Below are positions 42,501 to 50,518 of a stretch of 64,000 nucleotides of DNA, piece after piece (the first letter of the stretch is position 1; each line of letters opens with the position of its first letter). The notes under the pieces are model-generated. The model had not been told where the DNA came from, did no database searches, and worked only from the letters and a program-made list of their open reading frames with translations. Origin of the DNA: Xanthomonas bonasiae (lineage in GTDB: Bacteria; Pseudomonadota; Gammaproteobacteria; Xanthomonadales; Xanthomonadaceae); NCBI RefSeq assembly GCF_017163705.1, contig NZ_JAFIWB010000019.1, positions 1 to 64,000 of the forward strand. The letters run 5' to 3'. Made by a program: the position numbers and the translations under genes.

Positions 42501-42685
42501 AGCGCGACGACGTGCTGCGGATCGATCTCGGCAGCGGCCTGCGCGCGGGCACCGCGGTGCGCGTGGCCTGGCCCTCGCGCACGCGGCCGGCGCAGGTGCG
42601 CGTGGACGGGCGGCGCATCGACGCCTACGACGCCGCCGGGGTGGTGTTGAGCAAGCCGTTCCGGACCCTGGAGGCACGCTGGTGA
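39536..42685 (+). CDS. Large exported protein: discoidin domain plus (alpha/alpha)6-like glycosidase region
   Basis: 1049 residues. Signal peptide ends near LSAYAQ. Residues about 45-165 form an F5/8 type C (discoidin-like) carbohydrate-binding domain (SSSQVKAQAIGYLIDGDATTRTGGAF...WFQVDLG). The central and C-terminal parts resemble (alpha/alpha)6-barrel enzymes (YNRSFIRDGMATSAILLRMG, NDGFGSDLEYDSQGEYITLVADVARLDG, SYWDDYWALKGWHDGAWLAESLGD) with acidic residues that could be catalytic, as in GH15/GH94/GH116-like enzymes. The exact family is not certain. The gene's stop overlaps the LacI start as GTGA. Location is probably periplasm or outer membrane. The 305-bp gap upstream (39231-39535) holds the candidate operator. 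Confidence 0.78.
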   Translation: MSEIFRALCHAGSGRGGLALAGVLCGLAMTLSAYAQDGRLPPREAWRASSSSSQVKAQAIGYLIDGDATTRTGGAFSPGHWFQVDLGREARLGGVRLQWDSANPEGFLLQASRDGQRWDTVYTMADSMGGTETLFFAPRSARYLRLASPERTADWGISIFEMEPLGAADSARLRGVPAGAAAALWQGGAALAMPGKGAQPRQLEIAFPRAFASAGLIVEFAGAHGAARLQAQDAAGRWRTLAEDPQAGQSDSAYLAGTAPVEARALRLSVDAVPGAAAPALRRLRLLGPKAVMTPMKRYQVAAQRGQGALFPASLHMQQTYWTAVGIHAGRQKSIFDEYGNLEAWKGAPLVQPLWRDASGTAAGADGHALTHALRDGWKPMPSVSWSPQPGLELRSETFTIEHGGQPVTMLRHRLRNTGSSPVSGTLSLLVRPMQMNPPWQNGGLSPIHDIAVEDAAVRVNGRLLLESLSAPSGAGAEAFGPHGETEITRHVAAGTLPAQRDAHDADGLAAAMLNYAVTLAPGAQQDVVLAFPLGTASADAQGRLPPAPALDRAALLGAEARDPGRGFDALAERVSADWQRRLGNVGLSLPDASLVDMLRAQAAYMLINQTGPAMQPGPRNYNRSFIRDGMATSAILLRMGQAKVARDYLQWYSDHAVHANGLVSPILNDDGSVNDGFGSDLEYDSQGEYITLVADVARLDGGPDSVRAYLPKVKLAMQFMQELRERTLVPGYMGEQPAPERFRGILAPSISHEGYSSPTHSYWDDYWALKGWHDGAWLAESLGDAATAAWAREQYAALRTSLAASIRATMAWKGADFIPAAADLGDGDPSSVSIALDPTGQQDLLPEQALRTTFARYLDDVRKRKQPNALWAYSPYEMRNVLTYVHLDQPQVADELLQDMLRDRRPFEWQVLAEVVHSRPRFPRYLGDMPHTWIGAEYARTVFGMLMHEGDDALVLLPGTPPAWVEGEGLAVQRLPTAYGQLSMRARQRDDVLRIDLGSGLRAGTAVRVAWPSRTRPAQVRVDGRRIDAYDAAGVVLSKPFRTLEARW

Positions 42686-43740
42686 ATCCGCGCATCGCAC
42701 ACGCGCCGGAACAGCGCGCCAGCATCACCATCAAGGACGTGGCGCGCCTGGCCAACGTCTCGGTGGCGACGGTGTCGCGCACCATGAACGGCCACCAGCA
42801 CGTGGCCGAGCCGGTGCGCGCGCGCGTGCTGGAAGCCGCGCGCACCCTGCACTACGTGCCGCACCATGCCGCGCGCAGCCTCAGCAGTCGCCGCACCCAC
42901 ACCATCGGCGTGGTGCTGCCCGACCTGCACGGCGAATTCTTTTCCGAGCTGATCCGCGGCATCGACACGGTCGCGCGCGAGCGCGGCCTGCACCTGCTGG
43001 TGTCCAGCTACCACGGCGAGCCGGAAGAGCAGCGGCTGGCGGTGCGGCGCATGCCCGGGCGCGTGGACGGGCTGCTGATCATGTCGCCCTATCTGAGCAC
43101 CAACGCCGACGAAGCCGCCGACATGCTGCCCGGCACGCTGCCGGCGGTGCTGATGAACTGCGCCGAGCGCATCGCCGACGCGCAGGTGCTCAACGTGGAC
43201 AACTACGGCGGCGCACGAGCGATGACCCGCCACCTGCTGGACAGCGGCCATCGCCGCATCGCCTTCATCGCCGGGCCGGACGACAACTTCGATGCGCGCG
43301 AACGCCTGCGCGGCTACCGCGACGAACTGCACGAGCGTTGCCCGGACGTGGCGCCGCGGGTGTTGCCGGGCGATTTCGACGAAGCCTCCGGCTATCGCGC
43401 GGGGCAGGCGCTGCTGCAGGGTGAGCGTCCGGACGTGGTGTTCGCGGCCAACGACATGATGGCGCTCGGCTGCCTGTTCGCCTTCACTCACGCCGGCCTG
43501 CGCGTGCCCGACGACATCGCCCTGGCCGGGTTCGACGACGTGCCGATGGCGCGCTACGTGCACCCGGCGCTGACCACGATGCGGGTGGACATCGCCGGCT
43601 TCGGCGCGCGCGCGATGCAGCTGCTGCTCGCCGCGCTGGAGCCGCAGACCGCAGGCGCGGATGCGCCGCTTTCCTCCGATATCGCTCCCCAATTGATCGT
43701 CCGTGCGTCCAGTGCCCAGCGAGGACCCGCCATGGACTGA
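42682..43740 (+). CDS. LacI-family transcriptional regulator
   Basis: 352 residues. The N-terminal LacI helix-turn-helix is intact (ITIKDVARLANVSVATVSRTMNGHQHVAEPVRARV, about residues 14-50). The ligand domain has the standard periplasmic-binding fold: TIGVVLPDLHGEFFSELIRGID, RVDGLLIMSPYL, GHRRIAFIAGP, PDVVFAANDMMALG, DDIALAGFDDVPMARYVHPALTTMR. The GTG start overlaps the preceding stop as GTGA. It likely represses or activates the surrounding sugar locus, using the motif at 39460 and 43763. Confidence 0.92.
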   Translation: MNPRIAHAPEQRASITIKDVARLANVSVATVSRTMNGHQHVAEPVRARVLEAARTLHYVPHHAARSLSSRRTHTIGVVLPDLHGEFFSELIRGIDTVARERGLHLLVSSYHGEPEEQRLAVRRMPGRVDGLLIMSPYLSTNADEAADMLPGTLPAVLMNCAERIADAQVLNVDNYGGARAMTRHLLDSGHRRIAFIAGPDDNFDARERLRGYRDELHERCPDVAPRVLPGDFDEASGYRAGQALLQGERPDVVFAANDMMALGCLFAFTHAGLRVPDDIALAGFDDVPMARYVHPALTTMRVDIAGFGARAMQLLLAALEPQTAGADAPLSSDIAPQLIVRASSAQRGPAMD

Positions 43741-43762
43741 CACCGCCCGTCGCGCTCCACCC

Positions 43763-43774
43763 TTACCGTTTGCA
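43763..43774. promoter_or_regulatory. Candidate LacI operator, site 2
   Basis: TTACCGTTTGCA, 58-69 bp upstream of the receptor's probable start at 43832. It shares ten of twelve bases with the site at 39460-39471 and sits between the LacI gene and the TonB-dependent receptor. Confidence 0.42.
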
Positions 43775-43831
43775 TCCAACTAGAAGAAACAACGAATGAA
43801 CCCGTTTACTGCCCTGGGAGGGGTTTCTGTC

Positions 43832-46800
43832 ATGAAGAGAAAGCGTTCTGCTTCCAATATGCCCGCACGCAGCCTGCTGTGCTGCGCCCTGGCGACCAGC
43901 CTGTTCGCGACGATGCCGGCGATGGCGCAGACCAGCACCGCGATCCTGCGCGGCCAGGCCCAGGCCGGCGCCGAAGTGGTCGTCACCAATACCGCCACCG
44001 GTTCGGTGCGACGTACGCCGGCGGGGCCCAACGGCACCTACACCGTGATTGGCCTGCCACCGGGCAGCTATACGGTCGAGGCCAACGGCGTCAAGCGCAG
44101 CGTGACGCTGCAGGTCGCCTCCTCGTCCACGGTCGATCTCGACGCCGGCACGGCCGCAGCGCCGAGCGGCGACGCCACCACGCTGGGGACGGTCAACGTC
44201 ACGGCGCCGCCGTCGATGAAGGACGTCAAGACCTCCGAGGTCGGCAATGTTGTCTCGTTGCGCCAGATCCAGCAGCTGCCGCAGGCCACGCGCAACTTCC
44301 TCGAGTTCGCCGACACCGTGCCGGGCATGGTGTTCCAGATCGATGGCAATGGAAATACCAAGCTGCGTGGCGGCGCCTCCAACGCCAGTGCCGGCAACCT
44401 GTATATCGATGGCGTCGGCCAGAAGAGCTACGTCAAGGGCGGCGGCATCGCCGGCCAGAGCGATACCCAGGGCAATCCGTTCCCGCAGCTGGCGATCGGC
44501 GAATACAAGGTCATCACCTCCAACTACAAGGCCGAGTACGGCCAGATCAGCGGCGCGGCGATCACCGCGGCGACCAAGTCGGGCACCAACGAGTTCCACG
44601 GCGAGGCGTTCTACCGCTATACCGACCAGGACCTGCGCGACAAGCGCCCGGACGAGGACAACGGCAAGATCGATTCGCAGACCAAGGAGTACGGCTTCGC
44701 CCTGGGCGGCCCGATCCTGCAGGACCGCATGCACTTCTTCGTCGCCTACGAAGGCAAGGAGAACGTGGTGCCCAAGAGCGTGCAGGCTGACGCCAATGCA
44801 CAGCCTCAGATCGGTCTTCTGCCGTCCAACCTGTCCAGCCAGCTCGGCGCGGCCAACATGCCATTCACCGAAGACCTGTACTTCGGTAAGATCGATTTCG
44901 AACCGACCGACCGCGACCGCATCGAATTGAGCGGGCAGTATCGCGATGAAACCCAGACCGGCAACGTGGGCGGCACCAGCACCCCTGAGCACGGCACCAA
45001 CAAGGTCAACAAGGATAAGCGCGCCAGCCTGCGTTGGCAGCACAGCGCCGACAACTGGTTCAACGAGTTGATTGTCGGCACCGAGGACTCGGAGAACAAC
45101 CCGACGCCCAAGAGCATCGGTAACGGCATCATTTACAAGTATCTGAACTATAACGACCCGAACATCGGCGAATACACTTATCTGGAAACCGGCTCGGCCG
45201 GCGGTCTCAACGTGCAACGCAAGAGTCAGAAGGGCTGGTTCCTGCAGAACGACCTGACGTTCACCAGCTTCGAATGGCATGGCGAGCACACCATCAAGAT
45301 GGGCGTGAGCTACAAGGACATCAAGCTGACCTCGCAGGACGCGGCCGCGCTCAATCCGCAATTCAGCTACTCGGTCGATGCCAACGGTGTCGCCTCCATC
45401 CCGTACCGAGTGGATTTCATCGCGCCGTACACCACGCCGGGCCAGAAGGCCACGGTGGAGTCGCCGTCCAAGCAGTACGGCATCTACATCCAGGACGACT
45501 GGGCCGCGACCGACAAGCTGATGATCAACGTCGGCGTGCGCTGGGACTACGAGAAGAATCCGGCTTATACGGATTTCGTGACCTCGCAGGCGTTCGTCGA
45601 CGCACTGTACGGCGACGATCCGGATAACCCGGGCCATCCGTGGGCCGACCGCCTGCTGCCCAGCGGCATCAATGCGGCTAACTACATCAGCACCGGTAAC
45701 AACCGCAAGAACTTCAAGGATGCCTGGGCGCCACGCCTGGGCTTCTCCTACGACTTCTTCGGCGACGAGACCGCAGTGCTGCACGGCGGTGCCGGCCGGT
45801 CCTACGACCGCAACCTGTTCGAACAGCTGGCCTTGGAAACCAGCAAGGCGGCGCTATCGCCGGTGGTGGTGTACTTCAAGGATCCCGCCGCCTCGTCCTG
45901 CTACAAGGCCGACCGCGTTTGCTTCGATTGGGATCCCAGGTTCCTGCAGGGCGTGGATCAACTCAACACCATTCCCGGCGTCAGTGGCAGCGCCGAATTG
46001 TTCATGTTCAACAACAAGATCAAGACCCCTTACAGCGACCAGTACAGCATCGGCATCAGCAACCAGGTTGGCGACTGGCTGACGGATGTGACCTTCCAGC
46101 GCATCCTGAGCTACGACGGCTTCGTGATGTCGCTGATCAACCGCTACCCCGACGGCGCGTACTTCGATGCGACCGGCGCCGCGCCGTGGGGCGAGCCGGT
46201 GCCCGGCTACCAGAACACGATCATCGGCAACAACGGTCTGGAGCAGCGCAGCAGCCAGGTGTTGTTGTCCGCGGAGAAGCCCTACACCAAGGAATCGGGA
46301 TGGGGTTTGACGCTGTCCTACACCCACACCAGCGCGCGCCAGAACCGCAAGATCGACGAGCCATACGCGTTCGACAAGCCGACCATTCGCGACTATCCAT
46401 TCGTGAAGTCCGACGCAGCGTCGGCGCATCGTTTCGTCGCGTCGGGTTCGATCGATGGCCCGTGGGGCGTGACCTTCGGCGCCAAGGTGGTGTTGGCGAC
46501 CCCGGAGCCCATCAACGAAATCGCCTGCTACGGCAGGGTCGATGCGGACAATGGCACGTGCCAGCAGGTCGGCGTCACGCCCCCGGGCAGTGGCAAGTTC
46601 CTGGTTGGCGGCAAGATCTGGGGCTACCGTACCGTCGACTTCCAGGCCACCAAGGACTTCGCCGTGTACAACGACTTCAAGCTGTCGGCGCGCATCAACC
46701 TGCTCAACGCCTTCAACTTCAAGAACTACTCCTCGTATGCTTACAACGGTTGGGGCAGCAACGGGAACTTCGAGCCGGACATCACCATCAACAGGACCGG

Positions 46801-46855
46801 CGACATCAACTACGTGCCGCGCACCGTGACCTTCGAGATCGGCGCCAAGTTCTGA
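43832..46855 (+). CDS. OAR-type TonB-dependent receptor
   Basis: 1007 residues. Signal peptide MKRKRSASNMPARSLLCCALATSLFATMPAMAQ. Residues about 35-85 hold a carboxypeptidase-regulatory-like module (ILRGQAQAGAEVVVTNTATGSVRRTPAGPNGTYTVIGLPPGSYTVE), then a TonB-box-like TTLGTVNVTAP, plug and long barrel ending FEIGAKF. The ATG at 43832 follows GGGAGGGG; the in-frame ATG at 43796 would add twelve residues. Such receptors often import large or branched sugars. It is followed after a terminator by the halogenase. Ligand unknown. Confidence 0.88.
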   Translation: MKRKRSASNMPARSLLCCALATSLFATMPAMAQTSTAILRGQAQAGAEVVVTNTATGSVRRTPAGPNGTYTVIGLPPGSYTVEANGVKRSVTLQVASSSTVDLDAGTAAAPSGDATTLGTVNVTAPPSMKDVKTSEVGNVVSLRQIQQLPQATRNFLEFADTVPGMVFQIDGNGNTKLRGGASNASAGNLYIDGVGQKSYVKGGGIAGQSDTQGNPFPQLAIGEYKVITSNYKAEYGQISGAAITAATKSGTNEFHGEAFYRYTDQDLRDKRPDEDNGKIDSQTKEYGFALGGPILQDRMHFFVAYEGKENVVPKSVQADANAQPQIGLLPSNLSSQLGAANMPFTEDLYFGKIDFEPTDRDRIELSGQYRDETQTGNVGGTSTPEHGTNKVNKDKRASLRWQHSADNWFNELIVGTEDSENNPTPKSIGNGIIYKYLNYNDPNIGEYTYLETGSAGGLNVQRKSQKGWFLQNDLTFTSFEWHGEHTIKMGVSYKDIKLTSQDAAALNPQFSYSVDANGVASIPYRVDFIAPYTTPGQKATVESPSKQYGIYIQDDWAATDKLMINVGVRWDYEKNPAYTDFVTSQAFVDALYGDDPDNPGHPWADRLLPSGINAANYISTGNNRKNFKDAWAPRLGFSYDFFGDETAVLHGGAGRSYDRNLFEQLALETSKAALSPVVVYFKDPAASSCYKADRVCFDWDPRFLQGVDQLNTIPGVSGSAELFMFNNKIKTPYSDQYSIGISNQVGDWLTDVTFQRILSYDGFVMSLINRYPDGAYFDATGAAPWGEPVPGYQNTIIGNNGLEQRSSQVLLSAEKPYTKESGWGLTLSYTHTSARQNRKIDEPYAFDKPTIRDYPFVKSDAASAHRFVASGSIDGPWGVTFGAKVVLATPEPINEIACYGRVDADNGTCQQVGVTPPGSGKFLVGGKIWGYRTVDFQATKDFAVYNDFKLSARINLLNAFNFKNYSSYAYNGWGSNGNFEPDITINRTGDINYVPRTVTFEIGAKF

Positions 46856-46868
46856 TCCACCGCCATCG

Positions 46869-46905
46869 CCCACGCGCGTGCCCGACCGGCGCGCGTGGGG
46901 TTTTT
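46869..46905 (+). terminator. Intrinsic terminator after the TonB-dependent receptor
   Basis: CCCACGCGCG (46869-46878) and CGCGCGTGGG (46890-46899) are a perfect 10-bp stem, followed by G and TTTTT (46901-46905). A second hairpin GGGGCC-GCTT-GGCCCC follows at 46912-46927. The halogenase starts at 46975, so it is either attenuated or has its own promoter. Confidence 0.75.
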
Positions 46906-46974
46906 CCGGACGGGGCCGCTTGGCCCCGTTCGCGTATCGGATACTCCCTTCTTTCCGCACAGGACCGCGCACGC

Positions 46975-48492
46975 ATGATCGCCGCCCCTCTCCGCAACCT
47001 GGTCATCGTCGGCGGCGGTACCGCCGGCTGGATGGCCGCCGCCGCGCTGGCGCGCGTGCTGGGCCCGGACTACCGCATCACCCTGATCGAATCGGAACAG
47101 ATCGGCATCGTCGGCGTCGGCGAGGCCACCGTGCCGCACATCAAGGCCTTCAACAATCTGCTCGGCATCAACGAAGCCGAGTTCGTGCGCCAGACCCAGG
47201 GCAGCTTCAAGCTCGGCATCGAGTTCGTCGACTGGCACCGGCCGGGCACCTCCTACATCCACGGCTTCGGCACCGAGATCGGGCATTCGCTCGGGCTGCT
47301 GCCGTTCCAGCAGTACTGGTTCAAGCAGGCGCTGGCCGGCAAGGCCAAGCCGCTGGGCGCCTACACGCTCAACACCGTGGCCGCCAAGCGCGGCAAGTTC
47401 ATGACCTCGGCCAGCGACGCGCCGCCCAACTCGCCGCTGGCCAACATCGCCTACGCCTACCATTTCGACGCCTCGCTGTACGCGGCGTTCCTGCGCCGCT
47501 TTTCCGAGCAGCGCGGGGTGACCCGGCGCGAAGGCATCGTCGAGGAGGTGCAGCTGCATCCGGAATCGGGCGATGTGCTCTCGGTGCGGCTGGCCTCGGG
47601 CGACACGATCGCCGGCGACCTGTTCATCGACTGCTCCGGTTTCCGCGGCCTGCTGATCGAGCAGGCGCTGCATACCGGCTATCACGATTTCACCCACTGG
47701 CTGCCGTGCGACCGCGCGCTGGCGGTGCCCTGCGCCAAGGTCGGCCCGCCGACGCCGTACACCCGCGCCACCGCGCGCGCGGCCGGCTGGCAGTGGCGCA
47801 TCCCGCTGCAGCACCGCACCGGCAACGGCTACGTGTATTCCAGCGCGCACATCAGCGACGACGAAGCCGCAGCCACGCTGCTGGCCAACCTGGACGGCGC
47901 GGCGCTGGCCGATCCGCGCCCGCTGCGCTTCGTCACCGGGCGCCGCAAGCAGGTGTGGAACCGCAACGTGGTCGCGCTGGGCCTGGCCAGCGGCTTCATG
48001 GAACCGCTGGAATCCACCAGCATCCACCTGATCCAGTCGGGCATCTCCAAGCTGCTGGAGCTGTTCCCGCGCGAGAGCATCAGCCCGGTGCTGGTGCAGC
48101 GCTACAACGACCGCATCGCCTTCGAGTTCGACCGCATCCGCGATTTCCTGGTGCTGCACTACACCGCCACCGAGCGCGACGACAGCGACTTCTGGCGGCA
48201 GTGCCGCAGCATGGCGATCACCCCGGAGCTGCAGGCGACGCTGGACCTGTTCGCCGACAGCGGCCGCTTCTACCGCAACGGCGAGGAGATGTTCGCCGAG
48301 ATCAGTTGGGTGCAGGTGATGGTCGGGCAGGGCATCCTGCCGCGCGCCTACCACCCGCTGGTGGACCAGGTGCCGGCCGCGGACATCGAACGCTTCGTCG
48401 CCAGCATCGAGCAGACCATCGGCCATTGCGTGGACGCGATGCCGCCGCACCAGGCCTTCATCGACCGCTACTGCGCCGCCGCGCCACGCTGA
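46975..48492 (+). CDS. Flavin-dependent tryptophan-halogenase-like protein
   Basis: 505 residues. The FAD-binding GGGTAGW is at residues 13-19, the catalytic Lys at 79 (GSFKLGIEF), the WQWRIP block at 272-277 (family WxWxIP), and Glu346-Ser347 in EPLESTSI. The catalytic Lys and Glu fall at the same numbers as K79 and E346 of PrnA, so a working halogenase is plausible. Halogenases of this group from X. campestris act on indole-type substrates and prefer bromide. It is typical next to TonB-dependent receptor loci. Native substrate is unknown. A second enzyme, a flavin reductase, is required and none is nearby. Confidence 0.88.
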   Translation: MIAAPLRNLVIVGGGTAGWMAAAALARVLGPDYRITLIESEQIGIVGVGEATVPHIKAFNNLLGINEAEFVRQTQGSFKLGIEFVDWHRPGTSYIHGFGTEIGHSLGLLPFQQYWFKQALAGKAKPLGAYTLNTVAAKRGKFMTSASDAPPNSPLANIAYAYHFDASLYAAFLRRFSEQRGVTRREGIVEEVQLHPESGDVLSVRLASGDTIAGDLFIDCSGFRGLLIEQALHTGYHDFTHWLPCDRALAVPCAKVGPPTPYTRATARAAGWQWRIPLQHRTGNGYVYSSAHISDDEAAATLLANLDGAALADPRPLRFVTGRRKQVWNRNVVALGLASGFMEPLESTSIHLIQSGISKLLELFPRESISPVLVQRYNDRIAFEFDRIRDFLVLHYTATERDDSDFWRQCRSMAITPELQATLDLFADSGRFYRNGEEMFAEISWVQVMVGQGILPRAYHPLVDQVPAADIERFVASIEQTIGHCVDAMPPHQAFIDRYCAAAPR

Positions 48493-48521
48493 GCGGGCTG
48501 CCCGGATCGCGTGCCGGGCGT

Positions 48522-48557
48522 AAAAAAAGAGGCCTCGCGCACCAAGGCGCGGGCCTC
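48522..48557 (-). terminator. Intrinsic terminator, minus direction (pyrF side)
   Basis: Read on the minus strand, GAGGCCCGCGC-loop-GCGCGAGGCCTC is followed by TTTTTTT (48528-48522). It lies about 140 bp past the pyrF stop and 30 bp past the convergent halogenase stop, so it probably ends pyrF and serves as a two-way barrier. Confidence 0.7.
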
Positions 48558-48695
48558 TTCAAAATCCGACCGAAGCCGGAGAACGGTTTGTGGCGCATCT
48601 CCGGCAACGCCGGACGCTGCGCATGCTACCGGCAGTGCGCAGCTAATGCAATGGTTTAAGTTTTATTAGCTAAGTCGTTGATATTTATTGATCGA

Positions 48696-49430
48696 TCAAC
48701 GCGCCGCCGCATGCGCCAGGGTCGCGGCGATCTCGTGCTGGATCGCTTCGGCCGCGGCGCGCGGATCGGCGGCCTGGCGGATCGGGCGGCCGACCACGAT
48801 CGCATCGGCGCCATCGGCGAAGGCCTGGGCCACACCGACGGTGCGCTGCTGGTCGTCGCCGACCGGGCCGCCGGGGCGGATGCCCGGACACACGATCGAG
48901 AAGCCGGCACCGGTGGCGCGGCGGATCGGCGCCGCTTCCTGGCCGGAGGCGATCACCCCGTCGATGCCGGCGGCCTGCGCGGCCAGGGCGCGTTCCACCA
49001 CGACGTCCTGCGGTTCGCGGTCGATGCCCATCGACGCCAGGTCGGCGCGGCCCATCGAGGTCAGCACGGTCACCGCCAGCAGGCGCATGTCGCCGCCATT
49101 GGCCGCGGCCGCGGCCTGCATCATCGCCGGATGCCAGCCGTGGATCGTGCAGTAGTCCACCGGCCACTGCGACAGGCGCCGGATCACCCCGCCGACGGTG
49201 GCCGGGATGTCGAAGAACTTCAGGTCCACGAACACGCGCTTGCCGCGCGCGGCCAGGGTCTCCAGCACGTCGAAGTATTCGCCGGAGGCCAGCAGCTCCA
49301 TGCCGATCTTGTAGAACGCCACCGCGTCGTCGAGCCGCTCGATCCACTCGATCGCCTCGGCGCGGCCGGGCACGTCCAGGGCGAAGATCAGCCGTTCGCG
49401 CGCCTCCAGCGCCAGCGGCGCGCGGCTCAC
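48696..49430 (-). CDS. pyrF: Orotidine 5'-phosphate decarboxylase
   Basis: 244 residues, the final enzyme of UMP synthesis. Signature [11 protein letters not shown] (catalytic Asp-x-Lys-x2-Asp) is at about residues 70-80. Others: [49 protein letters not shown] and [15 protein letters not shown] (phosphate-binding loop). The GTG start at 49430 overlaps the stop of the acid phosphatase gene as GTGA, hence the two are translationally coupled. Confidence 0.95.
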   Translation of the reverse strand: MSRAPLALEARERLIFALDVPGRAEAIEWIERLDDAVAFYKIGMELLASGEYFDVLETLAARGKRVFVDLKFFDIPATVGGVIRRLSQWPVDYCTIHGWHPAMMQAAAAANGGDMRLLAVTVLTSMGRADLASMGIDREPQDVVVERALAAQAAGIDGVIASGQEAAPIRRATGAGFSIVCPGIRPGGPVGDDQQRTVGVAQAFADGADAIVVGRPIRQAADPRAAAEAIQHEIAATLAHAAAR

Positions 49431-50323
49431 TGCGCCAGCTCCAGCGCGTCGCGCTTGGCCTGGTGGCGCGCGGCGCGCGGCTGCGCGAAGTCGTTGTTGA
49501 ACAGCGCCGGTTCCCAGGAGCCGTAGCTGGGGTTGGGCAGCATCCACCAGCGCTCGCCGAACCAGTCGTGGTACTGCTGCAGCAGCTGTGCGCGGCCGTC
49601 CGGGGTGTTGGCCACGACCTGCACGAAATCGCCGAGCTGGTCGCCGAACTGCATCAGCACGCGGTACTGCTGGCCGACCAGCTTGCGCCGGCAGTTCTTC
49701 TCCGAGCCGTTCTGCTCGCAGTCCTTGACCACCGTGCCCAGGCCCAGCAGCACGCTGTTGTCGGCCACCGGCAGGCCGGCGCTGCGCAGGTTGGCCAGGG
49801 TCGCGTCGGTCAGGTGCACCGCGCGGTTGGACACGTACAGCACGGTGATGCCCTTGGCGGTGGCCGCCTTGGCGAAATCGACCACGCCGGGGATCGGCTT
49901 GGCCTTCTTCTCGGCCACCCACTGGTCCCAGCTGACCTCGTCGTATTCCTTGCCGTTGCGGATCAGCCGCGCCTGGTACGGGGAGTTGTCCAGCACCGTC
50001 TCGTCCACGTCCATCACCACCGCCGGCTTCAGCCCGGCCGCGGTGTTGCCGCGCTCCTCCGGCACCAGCGCGTCCCAGTTCGGCTCCTTCAGCGCCGCAT
50101 CCAGGCGGTCGGCGGCGGCGCGGTAGGTCTGCTCGGCCACGGCCCGGTATTCGGCCGAGCGCTGCATCCACAGCACCGCGTTGAGGTTGTCGTCGCCGGC
50201 CACGGCGGTGTCGGCGGTCTTGGCGGCCGGCGTCGCCGCGGCATCGGTGGCCGGCGCCTGCGGCTTGCAGGCGGACAGGGCGAGCACGGCGCAGGCCAGT
50301 GCGGTGCGGGCGATCGGGGTCAT
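49427..50323 (-). CDS. 5'-nucleotidase, lipoprotein e(P4) family
   Basis: 298 residues. Lipobox LSAC places the lipidated Cys at 19. The HAD-superfamily motif I is [13 protein letters not shown] with Asp105 and Asp107 as nucleophile and acid, matching the class C acid phosphatases that dephosphorylate NMN and nucleotides in the periplasm. Other marks: [13 protein letters not shown] (motif II) and the C-terminal [20 protein letters not shown]. Located upstream of pyrF in an overlapped two-gene unit, an odd pairing of a periplasmic nucleotidase with a cytoplasmic pyrimidine enzyme. Confidence 0.88.
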   Translation of the reverse strand: MTPIARTALACAVLALSACKPQAPATDAAATPAAKTADTAVAGDDNLNAVLWMQRSAEYRAVAEQTYRAAADRLDAALKEPNWDALVPEERGNTAAGLKPAVVMDVDETVLDNSPYQARLIRNGKEYDEVSWDQWVAEKKAKPIPGVVDFAKAATAKGITVLYVSNRAVHLTDATLANLRSAGLPVADNSVLLGLGTVVKDCEQNGSEKNCRRKLVGQQYRVLMQFGDQLGDFVQVVANTPDGRAQLLQQYHDWFGERWWMLPNPSYGSWEPALFNNDFAQPRAARHQAKRDALELAQ

Positions 50324-50518
50324 CGGGCGCGGGGACCTAGCGAATTAGTCCGCCGATTTTAGCCGGTTGCGCTCGCCGTCGTAGCACGGCGACGGCAAAC
50401 GCCGGTCGCGGCAAAATCGCCGCGGGGCTCGGCAATTGTCTACTGCGTCCGTGCAGCAGCCAGATCGTGATGGGCCAGCCACGCCTGCATGAGCGATTGC
50501 CGGACAAGCGGTCGGAGC

